Counted from the first letter of the stretch, positions 16,942-26,637 are shown. The stretch: DNA of 64,000 nucleotides from Streptomyces sp. NBC_00539 (GCF_036346105.1 NZ_CP107812.1:310001-374000), one strand, 5' to 3'. Notes: generated from the letters alone by a model not told the origin. Numbers and translations are program-made.

Positions 16942-17409
16942 TTAGTAGAGGCCCCAGTAGGCGTTGCACGTGTACGCTGCGCCGGCGGTGATCCCAGCCG
17001 TGGCCCAGATGTCAGCTTCGCTGATGTCCTTGTCGACCCCGCCCGCGAACGCCACGCTGGCCGAGTGCTTCTTGGTCGGGTGGATGTAGTTCGAGTAGCA
17101 CCTCTTGCCATTCCACTGGGCCGTGGTGCCGTAGTTCCAGGTGCCGCCGCCGACACTTTGGGCGGCTATCCCAGCGACACCCGACTTGGGGGCCGTCGAC
17201 ACGTTGAAAGAGGCCACACCCCACTTGGTCGGCTTCTCACCGTGCGGGCCGATGAGCGCGGCCGGAGGGGTGGCTCCCTCGGCCGCCGTAAACACCTGGA
17301 ACTGCGGGGCTGCCGGGGTAGCCGCAGTGGCGGGTCCGGCAGAGACAAGAGCTCCAGCAGCAGTCAAAATGGAGACTGCGGCAAGAGTGATCTTCCCGGG
17401 CTTCTTCAA
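16942..17409 (-). CDS. lactococcin-972-like bacteriocin precursor
   Basis: 155 residues. A Sec signal peptide covers residues 1-29 (KKPGKITLAAVSILTAAGAL, cleaved after ATA). The C-terminal 70 residues carry the lactococcin 972 family pattern: VGGGTWNYGTT, CYSNYIHPTKKHSASVAF and a final AYTCNAYWGLY. A 55-residue linker between signal and domain makes it longer than the classical peptide. Start TTG at 17409 with GGGGA upstream; no ATG fits. Family members bind lipid II and block septum formation. The usual partners, a multi-pass bacteriocin-associated membrane protein and an ABC transporter, are not adjacent, so it may be an orphan. Confidence 0.75.
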   Translation of the reverse strand: MKKPGKITLAAVSILTAAGALVSAGPATAATPAAPQFQVFTAAEGATPPAALIGPHGEKPTKWGVASFNVSTAPKSGVAGIAAQSVGGGTWNYGTTAQWNGKRCYSNYIHPTKKHSASVAFAGGVDKDISEADIWATAGITAGAAYTCNAYWGLY

Positions 17410-18064
17410 TTCATTCCCCGTCTACTAGTGATCACGAATTGTCTCCTCGCGCTGTCGCTTGAGTTGACGGGAACATCTTGCATACATGTCGATCTCGCCG
17501 AGAAGTCATCTTTGAGACAGGCGCCCACCCGAATTCAGGCATTCCGCATAGGCGTTGGCGAATAGAGTTCTGCCATAGCAGGAAGAGTATGCGACCTTCC
17601 ATGCAATTAATTATTTCAGCTACCATGGCTGATTATCGACTGGCGCGAACGAGACCAGCTCGCCGGGCGTTGAGTTCATGAACGATGGGTCGATCTCGGC
17701 CGACGCGCCGTGCACACCGCCCAAGGGCCAGCGATTGCCCGCTAGGCGGAACTGAGCGATATGGCCGAAAACGACCAGCGCGCTCCCTGTATCTCGTCAC
17801 CTACAACAACATCGAGCCAATAGCCCACACCAAGAGCTCGTAAAAGGATCTTGGTTCGGCTCGGGACAGACCTGCTGGCGGCGCCTGGAGCGGTGGCAGC
17901 AGGCCGAATTCTTCGACCAGCTGCGAGGAGCGCGGCCAGGGGCCGGGCGCCGGAGGTCAGCCAATTGCTCACCGCCTGCATCCGCGCCTGCATCCCCGCC
18001 GTGGTGATGATCTGACGGATGGACGCTGGGCGGTGCCCGCGGCACCGGCGCAGGCGAGTTGTAG
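17410..18064. other. long intergenic stretch
   Basis: Relatively AT-rich between 17450 and 17650 (AATTAATTATTTCAG near 17605), which could hold the promoter of the minus-strand bacteriocin gene. I see no supportable gene. From about 17700 the composition returns to high GC and merges into the decayed copy of the STAND/Excalibur locus. Confidence 0.5.
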
Positions 18065-18421
18065 GAACAGTGCAGCCCCGTCGACGAACCGGACGACTAC
18101 AAGGGCCTCAGCTCCTTCGGCGTAGCTGGCGACGTAGACGGCCGCTCCGACTGCGTCGCGCAGGAATCCGAGGGTCTCGCCCTCGCCTTCCACCACGCCG
18201 TCCGCGGCGAGGACCAGGGCCTGGCCGCCACCACCGACCGGCTGCGCGCGCTGACCGCCACCGGCGACTTCGCCTACTTCACCGACATCGCTCACTTCAT
18301 GGGCGCCCTGCCCCTGCCGGGGCCGTCGACCATCCGCTGGACCACGAGCGAAGACAATGTCCGCGGCGCGTGGTGCGGCCTCGTCCAGACCCGGCAGGAA
18401 CACCTGCTCGCCGGAAACTGA
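18065..18421 (+). pseudogene. chimeric remnant of a STAND/Excalibur gene pair
   Basis: An open frame without a start codon. It opens with a piece of an Ig-like/Excalibur gene (VDEPDDYKGLSS, against VDELDDYKGLSS at about 6370; 32 of 35 bases identical). After about 20 codons it becomes the C-terminus of the STAND NTPase: LALAFHHAVRGEDQG, TATGDFAYFTDIAHFMGALP and a natural TGA stop, aligned with LALAFHHAVQGDHDK and TGDYAYCTDLAHFMAGLP at 5.7-5.9 kb. The two parts are in reversed order relative to the intact locus, so a second copy was rearranged and mostly deleted. Confidence 0.75.
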
Positions 18422-18432
18422 CCCTGGACGCA

Positions 18433-18469
18433 CGACGGCTCCGACCAGAGTGTCTGGTCGGAGCCGTCG
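18433..18469 (+). terminator. strong hairpin terminator
   Basis: Perfect 16-bp stem CGACGGCTCCGACCAG with its complement and a 5-base loop, 12 bases after the stop of the STAND remnant. It probably belonged to the lost locus and also faces the convergent gene at 18503. Confidence 0.8.
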
Positions 18470-18502
18470 CCATGTACGGGCCGGGCGCCGGGCCCGGAGA
18501 GA

Positions 18503-18742
18503 TCAGCCAGCGTCGGGGCGCTGCCCCACGAGCTGGGTGAGCAGCTCGATGATCTGCGCCTGATTCCGGTCGATCTTCTTATCGAGAGCCTCGACCTTCT
18601 GGTCCAGGTTGCCGATCTGGAGGCGCACTGCGGTGAGGTCGGACTTGATGATCCCGAACTCGCGGTCGTGCCTCTCCGCGACCTCTTCGAAACGCCGGGT
18701 CAGGGCAGCGAGCTCGCTGTGGGCGATGGGATCCTCGGGCAC
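18503..18742 (-). CDS. small coiled-coil protein
   Basis: 79 residues. The GTG at 18742 was chosen for GGAG 6 bases upstream; a TTG at 18763 is in frame. Nearly the whole protein is a heptad coiled coil (LAALTRRFEEVAERHDREFG, LQIGNLDQKVEALDKKIDRN). The end is QLVGQRPDAG. Such proteins occur as phage tail or plasmid accessory proteins and as oligomerisation modules. No specific role can be read. Confidence 0.6.
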   Translation of the reverse strand: MPEDPIAHSELAALTRRFEEVAERHDREFGIIKSDLTAVRLQIGNLDQKVEALDKKIDRNQAQIIELLTQLVGQRPDAG

Positions 18743-19055
18743 AGGGCACTCCAGCCAGATCAAAACTGCATATACGAGGGCTTCACGATACCGCGCCCGT
18801 ACCTCGTGCGGCCTAACCCTCTCCCGGCTGCAGAGCTGCTGCGCGCGGCCGACGGGGGCGACCAGCCAACTCGTCGCGGCGCCCCGACATCATCACGCCA
18901 CCGTAGCGACGCACACAGCAGGCCAAGCGCCCCGGGCTCCGCCCGACACTGGCCCGCGCAGCACCCTCCCACCCCTCCACACATATAAGTCCGGCTACTC
19001 ACCAGCCGCGAAACATGCTCTGACCAGTCAAAATGCAGGACCCTCGGAAATGCGC
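18743..19055. other. intergenic stretch before the iteron-like array
   Basis: No supportable gene; the frames are short and arginine-rich. It leads into the repeat array at 19056. Confidence 0.4.
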
Positions 19056-19130
19056 CTTCCCCCTAGGCTTCCCCCTAGGCGTACCCCCCAGGTTTCCCCC
19101 GGGGCTTCCCCCCAGGCTTCCCCCTCCAGG
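19056..19130. repeat. degenerate 12-14 bp tandem repeat, iteron-like
   Basis: Six head-to-tail units: CTTCCCCCTAGG twice, then CGTACCCCCCAGG, TTTCCCCCGGGG, CTTCCCCCCAGG and CTTCCCCCTCCAGG. A seventh, weaker unit (TTCCTGCCAG) follows. The array lies in a gene-free kilobase. Frames through it give only low-complexity Gly/Pro/Leu stretches. Iterons for plasmid replication or a protein-binding array are possibilities. Confidence 0.6.
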
Positions 19131-19442
19131 TTCCTGCCAGTTGACCGAGGCGGAGCCGGCGCCGGGAGACTGGCCGCATGATCGAGCGCGGCCGGGCACC
19201 GGCCTTCGCCCCACCACACCCGCCACCGAGCCCCCGGACGGGCGCCGATCCCGACTCGCCGCCGAGGGCACCGACATGCTCCCGGCCGCCCAGGCCGCCA
19301 CCGACGAGCACCAGGCCATCCTCGGCCGGCGAACCCTCGGCCCCGGTACCACCGCCGCTCCGTGACTGACCCACCGAGCGCGCCTGCCCATCCCGCCTCC
19401 TCCAGGCCAGAACCGGGCGCGCAGCTCACCCACCGCCGCGCA

Positions 19443-19542
19443 CCACTCGTCTGTCGCCACTCGTCAGTCACCACTCGCCAAAAGAGTCACCGGACAACTC
19501 ACCGGTGATCGCCCTTCCAGGTCAGGGCTGCAGTGCCCTGAC
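19443..19542. repeat. 14-bp direct repeats and paired inverted repeats
   Basis: CCACTCG recurs at 19443, 19457 and 19471 in 14-base units (CCACTCGTCTGTCG, CCACTCGTCAGTCA, CCACTCGCCAAAAG). Two inverted repeats follow: TCACCGG/CCGGTGA (19487-19508) and GTCAGGGC/GCCCTGAC (19521-19542). A further CCTCCCG/CGGGAGG pair lies at 19601-19632. The ordered cluster looks like a protein-binding or segregation site. 19131-19442 and 19633-19892 hold no supportable gene. Confidence 0.5.
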
Positions 19543-19892
19543 TGACACGTCTCAGCGAAGAGTCACGAACCGCTGACGAGCGGGCCGGACCTGTTCGTCT
19601 CCTCCCGCAGCTATCAAAAAGTCGCCGGGAGGACAATGGGATCAACCATTTGTGGACGGTGTGGAAACGAGCCGAGCTCGTCGGGAAGCCCGCCAAGGCG
19701 AGCTGGTGCAGTACTTCCCCCCCGATTGCTTCAAGGGGGTCGGCGGTGGTCGGCCGACCGTCGTCCACGGACCGGATCGGCCAGCTTGAGTGGCCCGATC
19801 CGGGCCCGCATCACACCAGTGATCAATAGCGGGACCGGCACACCAGATCAACCGACCAACCCATCAAAGAGACACGCTCTGGGCGGAGGGCC

Positions 19893-22272
19893 TTACGGAG
19901 TGACGGGGCCGGTCTTCACGAACGTCCAGGCTCCGTTCTTCACCGCATACAGGGAGAACTGGGGGCTGGTCGTGTCACCGTACTTGTCGAAGGCGACGTG
20001 CCCGGTGACACCGTCGAATGCCAGCCCCGCCACGGCGCCGGACATCCTTGCCCGGGCGGCCGAGGGGAGAGTGCCACCGTTGGCTGCCGCTACGGCCTTC
20101 ACCGCCTCGATGACGGCCCAGGTCGCGTCGTACGCGTACGCACCGAACGTCTGGGGCTCCTCCGCATACCCCGCCGCCTCGTACTGGGAGAGGAACGCCC
20201 GTCCACCGGCCAGGTCCTGGACAGGTGTGCCGATGTCGGTGGCCAGGTCACCTTCAGTCTTGTCGTTGCTCTCGGCGAACTTGGGAGCGAAGATGCCGTC
20301 GCTTCCGATCAGCGGGATGGCCGCGCCCGCTTGCTTGATCTGCTGAGAAAGTGGCCCGGCGGCCACATGGTCGCCGCCGTAGTACACGGCGTCGGCGCCG
20401 GAAGCCCGCACCTTCGCTGCGAGGGTGGCGAAGGTGCTGCTGGCCCGGTCGACATGGTCTGTGCCGACGATGGTCCCGCCGAGCTTGGTGAATTCGCTCC
20501 GGAACCCGATGGTGAGGTCTGTGCCGTAGGAGGAGTTGTCGTCGATGACGAAGAGCTTCGTCTTCTTCGCGTCCTTGCGGAGGTACTGGGCGGCGAAGGT
20601 CCCTTGGTCTGTATCGGTGGCGATGGTGCGAAAGTAAGTCTCGTATGGGCGTGACCTGGTGCCTTTGGCCCAGTCGGCCCCCTGCGTCAGCGTCGGGTCG
20701 GAGTTGGCTGGCGAGACGGTGACCAGGTTCGCCTGTGCGAGCGGTTCCACCATGGACTGGGCGACGAAGGAGCTGAGTGGTCCGACGACACCGAGCACCT
20801 TGTCGTCGGCAATGAACTGGGTGGCGTTCTGCTGGCCCTTGGCGGGCCGCGACTCGTCGTCCAGGGCTTTGAGCTCAAATGTCACGCCGGGGACGTGACC
20901 TGTCCGGTTGGCGGTCCTGACCGCCAGGTCGGCGGAGTTTTTGATGCCGAGGCCGAAGTCGGACAGGTCACCGCTGAGCGGCGCGTCTACACCGATCACT
21001 ACGGTGACGGAGGACGCCGGGGAGCCGCTGCCTCCGTCTCCGCCCTTGTCGCCGGGCAGGTGGTCGCGGGTGAGGGTCCAGGTCAGGACGCCTCCGACGG
21101 CAAGTGTCGCAAGGGCCACACTGAGGACGGCGGACCGCCGAGTGAAGGCGCGCCGCCGAGTGGCGTCTCCTTTGCCGCGCCCCTTGTGGTCCGCACCGCC
21201 GAGCGAGGCGAGGTCGTCGGAATGGGGCACGGGGACCCGTGGGGGCGGGGTGGCAGGCCGTTCCGGTACTGGGTGGCGGGGGTTCCGGGCAGCGGCAGCG
21301 GAGTCAGTGACCACGGGCGTCGGGTGGTCCGGCAGAGCTGGCAGCTCCAGTGGGGTGGGGCCGGATTCCGCTACCGCTCTCGCTTCCGTATCCGGGGCGG
21401 GATGGGGAAGTACAGGTTCGGCACCAGCCCCTCCCACTGGCCCTCTTCCCGCGCCTCGCAGAACCGACTCCAGGAGTTCCGCGGCCTCGGCAGCGTTAGC
21501 GCGGTGGGCCGGGTCCTTGGTGAGGAGCGCGTCCAGTACAGAGGTCAGCGGGCCGGCCTGCGTCGGTGGCCGTTGAGGGCGGCTGAAGACGGCGATGGCG
21601 AGCGCGTGCAGCCCCTCGGCGTCGAACGGTGGGCATCCCTCGACGGCATGGTAAAGGGTGGCGCCGAGGGCCCAGAGGTCGTTGGCCGGTGTTGGACGCT
21701 TGCCCTCCAACTGCTCCGGCGGCATGTACTGCGGCGTGCCGATGATCATTCCGCTCTGGCTGAGCTTGGTCGTGGCATCCGCGAGGTGGGCGATGCCGAA
21801 GTCGGTGAGGACGACGCGGTCTGCTCAGAAGCCCGTTGTCCGGCTTGATGTCGCGGTGGACGATCCGCGCGTCGTGTGCCTCGGTGAGTGCGTCAAGCAC
21901 GGCGGAGCCGATCTCCGCCACCCGCCGCACGGGCAGTCGGCCCTGCTCGCGGATCGCTGCGGCCAGGGACTGTCCGCGGATGAACTCCATCACGATGACG
22001 GGGGCGCCGTTGTGCTCCACGATGTCGTGGACGGTGATGATCCCGGGATGGCTGAGGGTGACCGCCGCGCGGGCCTCGCCGGTGAAGCGTCTGAGCAGCG
22101 TGCCTCGGTCCCCATCGTCCAGCCCAGGAGGGAAGGGGATCTCCTGGATGGCGACCTCGCGCCCGAAGAGCTGCCGGTCGAGACCCCGCCAGACCCGGCC
22201 CATGCCGCCCTGGCCGATCCGTTCGACAAGCTGGTACCGCCCGGCGATGAGTTCGGGGTTCTCCTCGGTCAC
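19893..22272 (-). pseudogene. Ser/Thr protein kinase fused to ABC substrate-binding domain, frameshifted
   Basis: From the GTG at 22272 a PknB-type kinase begins (YQLVERIGQGGMGRVWRG; AIQEI with the strand of the catalytic Lys; IVHRDIKPDN). Right after HRDIKPDN the frame breaks near 21826: CTGAGCAGACC appears where CTGAGCGCAGACC is expected, about two bases short. The next frame resumes with VVLTDFGIAHLADATTK and GTPQYMPPEQLEG. After the kinase come a Pro-rich linker, one TM helix (AVLSVALATLAVGGVLTWTL) and a periplasmic-binding fold like LivJ (VIGVDAPLSGDLSDFG, VVGPLSSFVAQSMVEPL, DNSSYGTDLTIGF). Such kinase/substrate-binding fusions are known in Streptomyces as one-piece sensors. The catalytic Lys is replaced by Gln in VAIQEI if my alignment is right. 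The break may be error or decay. Confidence 0.8.
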
Positions 22273-22731
22273 GCGCCATACTGTAGGACCTGCTCCGACG
22301 ATGATGTGACGATCGAGAACATGCACGCCGGCCGGCTGGAGAGGACACAGGCGGGTAGGGCGGGACCACCACAGTCGAACCTTGATCTCGGTAACTCCTC
22401 ACCGTCACCACCGACGGCGCCACCGTCCTGGCCGACGAAGTCCAGTACAGCATCCGCGCCATCGACACCGGGGACGTCAATCCCTACTGACCCACCTCAT
22501 GGCGCCGACCACTGACGGGGGCTGTGCGCCGAGTCTGCCAAGACGTGGTCATCACGGCCTCGCAATCGTGGTCCGGGATGAGTGAGCGCACCGCTCTCAG
22601 AGCGTCTTCGGCGGCCCGGCGAATACGTGTGACTGATTCCCAATCATGTTTGTCAAGGGCGTCGGGTACGTGGTGGAGGCCGGAAAGTGATCCTGGCTGC
22701 TCGCCGTTGCAGCGGGTGAGATCCTGAACGG
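22273..22731. other. intergenic with a 3' gene scrap
   Basis: On the + strand, 22398-22490 reads VTTDGATVLADEVQYSIRAI and ends at TGA, like the end of a lost gene. No start or ribosome binding site is present. Nothing else is recognised. Confidence 0.35.
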
Positions 22732-23517
22732 ATGAACGAGACATCCGCTGCTCTGGCGACCGCTCGGTGGCCGCTGACCGCGGCTGGGGAGACTGATTGG
22801 CTGCGGGACCTGGCCGACGATGACGGGCTCACCGGCTTCATGCCGCCGGCACTGCCCGACGCCGCCTGGGTGCTCCACTCCATGTACGAACACGAACTCG
22901 GGCCCACCGACATGTCCTATGTCGCGTATCAACGAGCCGTGCTGAATGGCGGCGGGCCCGAGATCATCCCGGGCCTCGATCCCGCGGACGTGTTCGGGGG
23001 GACGCCGGGTGAGCCCCGCGGCCCCCGTTGGCGCCGACTGCGCTGGGCGGAGCTCTCGCGGCGGACCGGTGATCCCGTGGCGCCCGAGGGGCGGCCCTGC
23101 TACCGCTCCTTCCCTTCGCTCCGGGAGCCGAGCGGCTGGCCTGTCGGCATCGACGGGCCGTCCGAGGGCAGCCTGGACCGGACCGACTGGAACCGCCTGG
23201 TCGACATCCTCACCGAGCACAGCCCGCAGGGTGCCGAGACACGCTGCCTGGCCTACTACAACCCGCTGTTGCAGAAGGCTGAGGACTTCGACAACCTGCA
23301 CGTCCGGGCCGGCACGCTCGCGGATGCCAAGGCGTTGTACGACCACCCGGAGGAGGACGGTTGGACCCCGTCCAACCTCTGGGCCCAGGACCGGTCCTGG
23401 GTCCTCTGCACGGACTACGACCTCTGGGCCACCAAAGTGGCGGGCCCCGCCCCGCTTGTCGAGGCCCTCCTGAACGACACGGAAATCGAGGCCCTCCGAC
23501 TGCCCTGGGCCCTCTGA
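22732..23517 (+). CDS. hypothetical protein
   Basis: 261 residues from the ATG at 22732. It is rich in Trp, Pro and Asp (TDWLRDLADDDGLTGFMPPA, AWVLHSMYEHEL, WTPSNLWAQDRSWVLCTDYD). There are no signal peptide, TM segments or motifs. The composition and the DYDLWATKV end are typical of soluble Streptomyces proteins of the immunity or SUKH-neighbour type, but I do not recognise the family. It is monocistronic, with the IS110 remnant downstream on the opposite strand. Confidence 0.65.
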   Translation: MNETSAALATARWPLTAAGETDWLRDLADDDGLTGFMPPALPDAAWVLHSMYEHELGPTDMSYVAYQRAVLNGGGPEIIPGLDPADVFGGTPGEPRGPRWRRLRWAELSRRTGDPVAPEGRPCYRSFPSLREPSGWPVGIDGPSEGSLDRTDWNRLVDILTEHSPQGAETRCLAYYNPLLQKAEDFDNLHVRAGTLADAKALYDHPEEDGWTPSNLWAQDRSWVLCTDYDLWATKVAGPAPLVEALLNDTEIEALRLPWAL

Positions 23518-23588
23518 TCCCGACCGCCCAACCTGGGAACGATTAGGTGCGTCCAAGAGGCCACACGGAGCGCACAGTCACAAGAGCG

Positions 23589-24789
23589 CTATGCCGAGGT
23601 GAGATCGGGTTGGGGCGGCTCGGTGGTGAAGGTGCGGTGGTCGCGGATGAGAGCCCATAGGACGTCGAGACGGCGGCGGGCCAAAGCGAGGATCGCCTGC
23701 TTGTGGCTCTTGCCCTCGCTTCTTTTCCGGTCGTAGAACGTCTTCAACGTGGGGCAGAAACGGGCGGCGATTTGGGCGGAGAGGTAGAACACACGCAGGA
23801 GCCGGCGATGGTAGCGGTGTGGCCGGCGCATGTTGCCGCTGATCCGACCGGAGTCCCGTGGGACCGGTACGAGGCCGGCGACGCCGGCGAGGCGTCCCGC
23901 GGTGCCGAAGGCGTCCATATCCCCGCCGGTGCAGGCGATGAACTCCGCCCCCAGCTACGGGCCCATGCCGGGCATGCTGAGAACCACTTCCGCGTGGCGG
24001 TGCTCTCGGAATCGGGCCGCGATCCGTGCGTCGATGTCAGCGATCTCTTCGTCCAGAGCCAGGACCGTCCGGGCCAGGGTGTTCACCACGGTGGCCGCTG
24101 TGCTCTCCCCGGCCACGGCGGTGTGCTGGGCCCGAGCCGCGGCGACGGCCACATCGGCCACCGCCTGGGCGCCATGGACTTTGCGGTTCTTCAGCCAGGT
24201 CGCGAGCCGGGCCGATCCGGCGCAGGCTAGCCGGCGTTTGGTAAGCGGTCATCAGCACGAGGGCACCCTTGGAGGCGGCGTAGTCGAAGGCCCGTTCCAG
24301 GGCGGGAAAGTATTCCAGGAGTTGTGCCCGCATTCGGTTGATGGCGCGGGTGCGATCGGCTGCGAGGTCGTAGCGGCGGGCGGTGAGGATCTTCAGATCC
24401 ACCGCGATCTTGTCCCATTCCTGCAAGGGCTGCAGGTCCTGGCGCATCCGTGCCTGGTCGGCTATGACGTAGGCATCCTTCGCATCGGTCTTGCCGTCGC
24501 CTCGGTAACCACGGGAGGCGTGGTGGACGGTCCGGCCAGGGATATAGCGGAGCCGCTGGCCGTGGTTGGCCAGGAGAGCGATCAGTAGAGCGCCGCCGCC
24601 GGCGTTCAGGTCGACGGCCCAGGTCACCGGGCTGTCCGCCGCGAGCGCGAGGACGTCACCTATCAGTTCTAGGAGCTCAGGCTCGTTGTTGGGAACCCGG
24701 CGTGAGAGCACCTTCGTCCCGTCCGTGTCGATCACCGTGCAGTGATGCGCGGCCTTGCCGGCATCCGTCCCCGCCCAGAGCTCGGGCAC
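23589..24789 (-). mobile_element. IS110-family transposase, broken
   Basis: From the GTG at 24789: LWAGTDAGKAAHHCTVIDTD, the first DEDD aspartate region, then VTWAVDLNAGGGALLIALL and GRTVHHASRGYRGDGKTDAK, typical of IS110. The frame breaks near 24200 (LRRIGPARDLA against LATWLKNRKVHGAQAVADVA) and again at an in-frame TAG (23955). The last part, GNMRRPHRYHRRLLRVFYLS with KSHKQAILALARRRLDVLWA, is the family's C-terminal catalytic half. Two lesions make it inactive in cis. No terminal inverted repeats are evident, as expected for IS110. Confidence 0.85.
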
Positions 24790-25600
24790 CCGAGCCTCCC
24801 TCGTCGTCCGGTGGACTGGTCCCTGCAGACGACCACGCCGACGTGTCCTTACGAAGCGATCTCTGTTCGCTTATCCCAATGAGTGGCCGTGTCGTCGCGG
24901 GGCGCTGGGCGGCCAATGCGCACCGCCCGGCCGGGGTACGCGGCGCCGACCTCGTGCGCGGCGCAACTCCACAGGGGGTACCGCGGGGGGCGGCGTGTTC
25001 GAACGTAGCGGCTCTTTTGCGGACGCGGGCACGGATCGCGAGAAGACCACCCGGGTGTGTGCCGGCCGCCTCGAAGGTGCCGATGCTAGCCGCCGTCCCG
25101 ACCGCCCAGAGGTGTGACGCTCCGGGTGCTCACCCAGCCGCGAACCAGATCGAGCCACTCTCGCGGGCGCCGGATCTCGGGCCGGACCTGAAAGTACAGG
25201 AATCCTTTCCTCTGACATCGCCCCAGGTCAAAGCGCTCTCCTGCGCGAGTGGCGCCTGGCGTGAGGGGAGGCCAGAGATGACCGGATCACGGTACTGGTA
25301 GCTGCGGATTGTCAGTGGCGTGGGCGAGGGTCCGTCCGCAGAGCACAGCCGCACCACACCGAAGGAGACGGGTGCTGTCGACGCGTCATGCAAGCCGCCG
25401 CTCGGGCGACCGTCCCGCCGCCTTCCCCGTACGTGTGAATCGAACGAAGCGAGAGGAGCCGCCCACGCAGACGGCCCTTGCCGTCCGCGTCCCGCGTCGA
25501 ACCTTCACTCGACTCGTCGCCCGCGGCTGCCCGTAGCGGCCCTGCGATCAGGTCCGTTTCCCGGGTGCTCTGCCCCCCCGTTCCGACCCCAGGAGAAATC
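24790..25600. other. 810-base stretch without a supportable gene
   Basis: All frames are short, basic or lack a ribosome binding site. It separates the IS110 remnant from the peptide-modification locus and should contain that locus's promoter. A CTTTCCTCTGACATC segment lies near 25205, but I cannot place a promoter with confidence. Confidence 0.45.
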
Positions 25601-25750
25601 GTGAATCCCGTCCGCTTGGTCACCCTTCACCCTGTTCTCGAGAACCCTCCTGCTGCGGCCGCCGAGGCCCTCGCGCATCGGCGGCCCGTCGACGTCCGCC
25701 GCGCTCTGTTCGCCGCAGCATCACGACCGTCATCGGGGTGGGGGGCATGA
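25601..25750 (+). CDS. 49-residue peptide, candidate modified-peptide precursor
   Basis: GTG at 25601 with AGGAG 5 bases upstream, the best ribosome binding site in the region. The product starts MNPVRLVTLHPVLENPP, has an Ala-rich helical middle (AAAAEALAHRRPVDVRRALF) and ends AAASRPSSGWGA. Its TGA overlaps the ATG of the APH-fold kinase gene (ATGA), so the two are translationally coupled. A short gene opening an operon of kinase, exporter and methyltransferase has the layout of a RiPP precursor: an N-terminal leader and a Ser-containing C-terminal core. I know no family with this sequence. A leader peptide that only regulates the kinase gene is the main alternative. Confidence 0.5.
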   Translation: MNPVRLVTLHPVLENPPAAAAEALAHRRPVDVRRALFAAASRPSSGWGA

Positions 25751-26637
25751 TCAACCCGACCACTCCGCCTCCCGCCCTGCTCGCGTGGGCCAGCCGGGAA
25801 CTCGCCGCCCGCCCTGCCGTCCAGGACGTCAGCCATCCACGCGAGAACTCACGCGTCTGGCAGCTAGACCTGCCCGGGGCTTCCCGCTTTTACCTGAAGA
25901 TCTCACCCAAGGCCGTGATGTACGAGCGCGAAACGTTCGCGCTACGAAGTGTCGCACCGGCCCTCGGCGCCGGCGGTGCGCCGCAGCTGCGCGCCTCGAA
26001 CGCCGAAGATCTGGCACTGCTGCTGACCGCCGTCCCAGGACGACCGCTCAAGCAGCTGGAGCTTTCGCCCTTGGAGGAAGCCCGCGCGCACTGGCATGGC
26101 GGCGCCCTGCTGGGCCGCCTCCACTCGGCCGGTGACCTCTCCGGCCGTCGCCGGGCCGAGGCAGAGCAGGCGCTGCGAGCCGCTGCTGACGGCGCCGAGG
26201 GGCACCTGGCGACGGCCGGGAACCGGCTGACCGTGCTGGAGCAGAGGCTCGTGCGCCGGCTGGCCGAGGAGCTGCGGGCCCTGCCGCCGGTGCCGCTCGC
26301 GTACATCCACGGCGACGCGTGGGACCGCAACCTCATGTGGTCGAGATCCCGGCAGCAGGCCGGATGGATCGACTTCGAGCGCTCCCGGCCCGCGACCGCC
26401 GTGCAGGACTTCGTGCTGATGGCGTCCTCCACCTGGACCGATCGGCCCGACCTGCGCGCCGCATGCCTCCAGGGCTACGGCCGCAACCTCACGCGCGAGG
26501 AGCAGCACGCCTTGAAGTGCCTCGCAGCGATCGACGCGGTGAGCTGCCTGGTGTGGGGACCGAAGCTCGACGACCCCCGCGTCACCGCACGCGGACGGCG
26601 CACCCTGGACCGGCTGATGGCGGGGGTGTTCGCATGA
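25747..26637 (+). CDS. APH-fold kinase (aminoglycoside phosphotransferase family)
   Basis: 296 residues. It contains the catalytic loop YIHGDAWDRNLMW (HGDxxxxN), then GWIDFERSRPATAVQDF, the metal-binding Asp region. The N-terminal ATP-binding sheet has FYLKISPKAVMYERETFALR with the likely Lys and Glu. ATG at 25747 overlaps the peptide gene's stop; its own stop overlaps the ABC transporter start (ATGA). APH-fold kinases phosphorylate small molecules, and in some RiPP pathways (thioamitides, class V lanthipeptides) they phosphorylate Ser/Thr of precursor peptides. The location between a peptide gene and an exporter favours peptide or peptide-like substrates, but an antibiotic-modifying role cannot be excluded. 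Confidence 0.75.
   Translation: MINPTTPPPALLAWASRELAARPAVQDVSHPRENSRVWQLDLPGASRFYLKISPKAVMYERETFALRSVAPALGAGGAPQLRASNAEDLALLLTAVPGRPLKQLELSPLEEARAHWHGGALLGRLHSAGDLSGRRRAEAEQALRAAADGAEGHLATAGNRLTVLEQRLVRRLAEELRALPPVPLAYIHGDAWDRNLMWSRSRQQAGWIDFERSRPATAVQDFVLMASSTWTDRPDLRAACLQGYGRNLTREEQHALKCLAAIDAVSCLVWGPKLDDPRVTARGRRTLDRLMAGVFA

Noticed and set aside
19056-19130. CRISPR array
   Set aside because: Units are 12-14 bases without spacers; no cas genes in the window.
18999-19460. Gly-rich protein encoded through the iteron-like repeats
   Set aside because: Low-complexity translation of the repeats, no ribosome binding site, overlapping frames equally open.
25747-26637. Aminoglycoside resistance gene
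   Set aside because: APH-fold motifs alone do not show resistance; coupling to a peptide gene and exporter favours another substrate.
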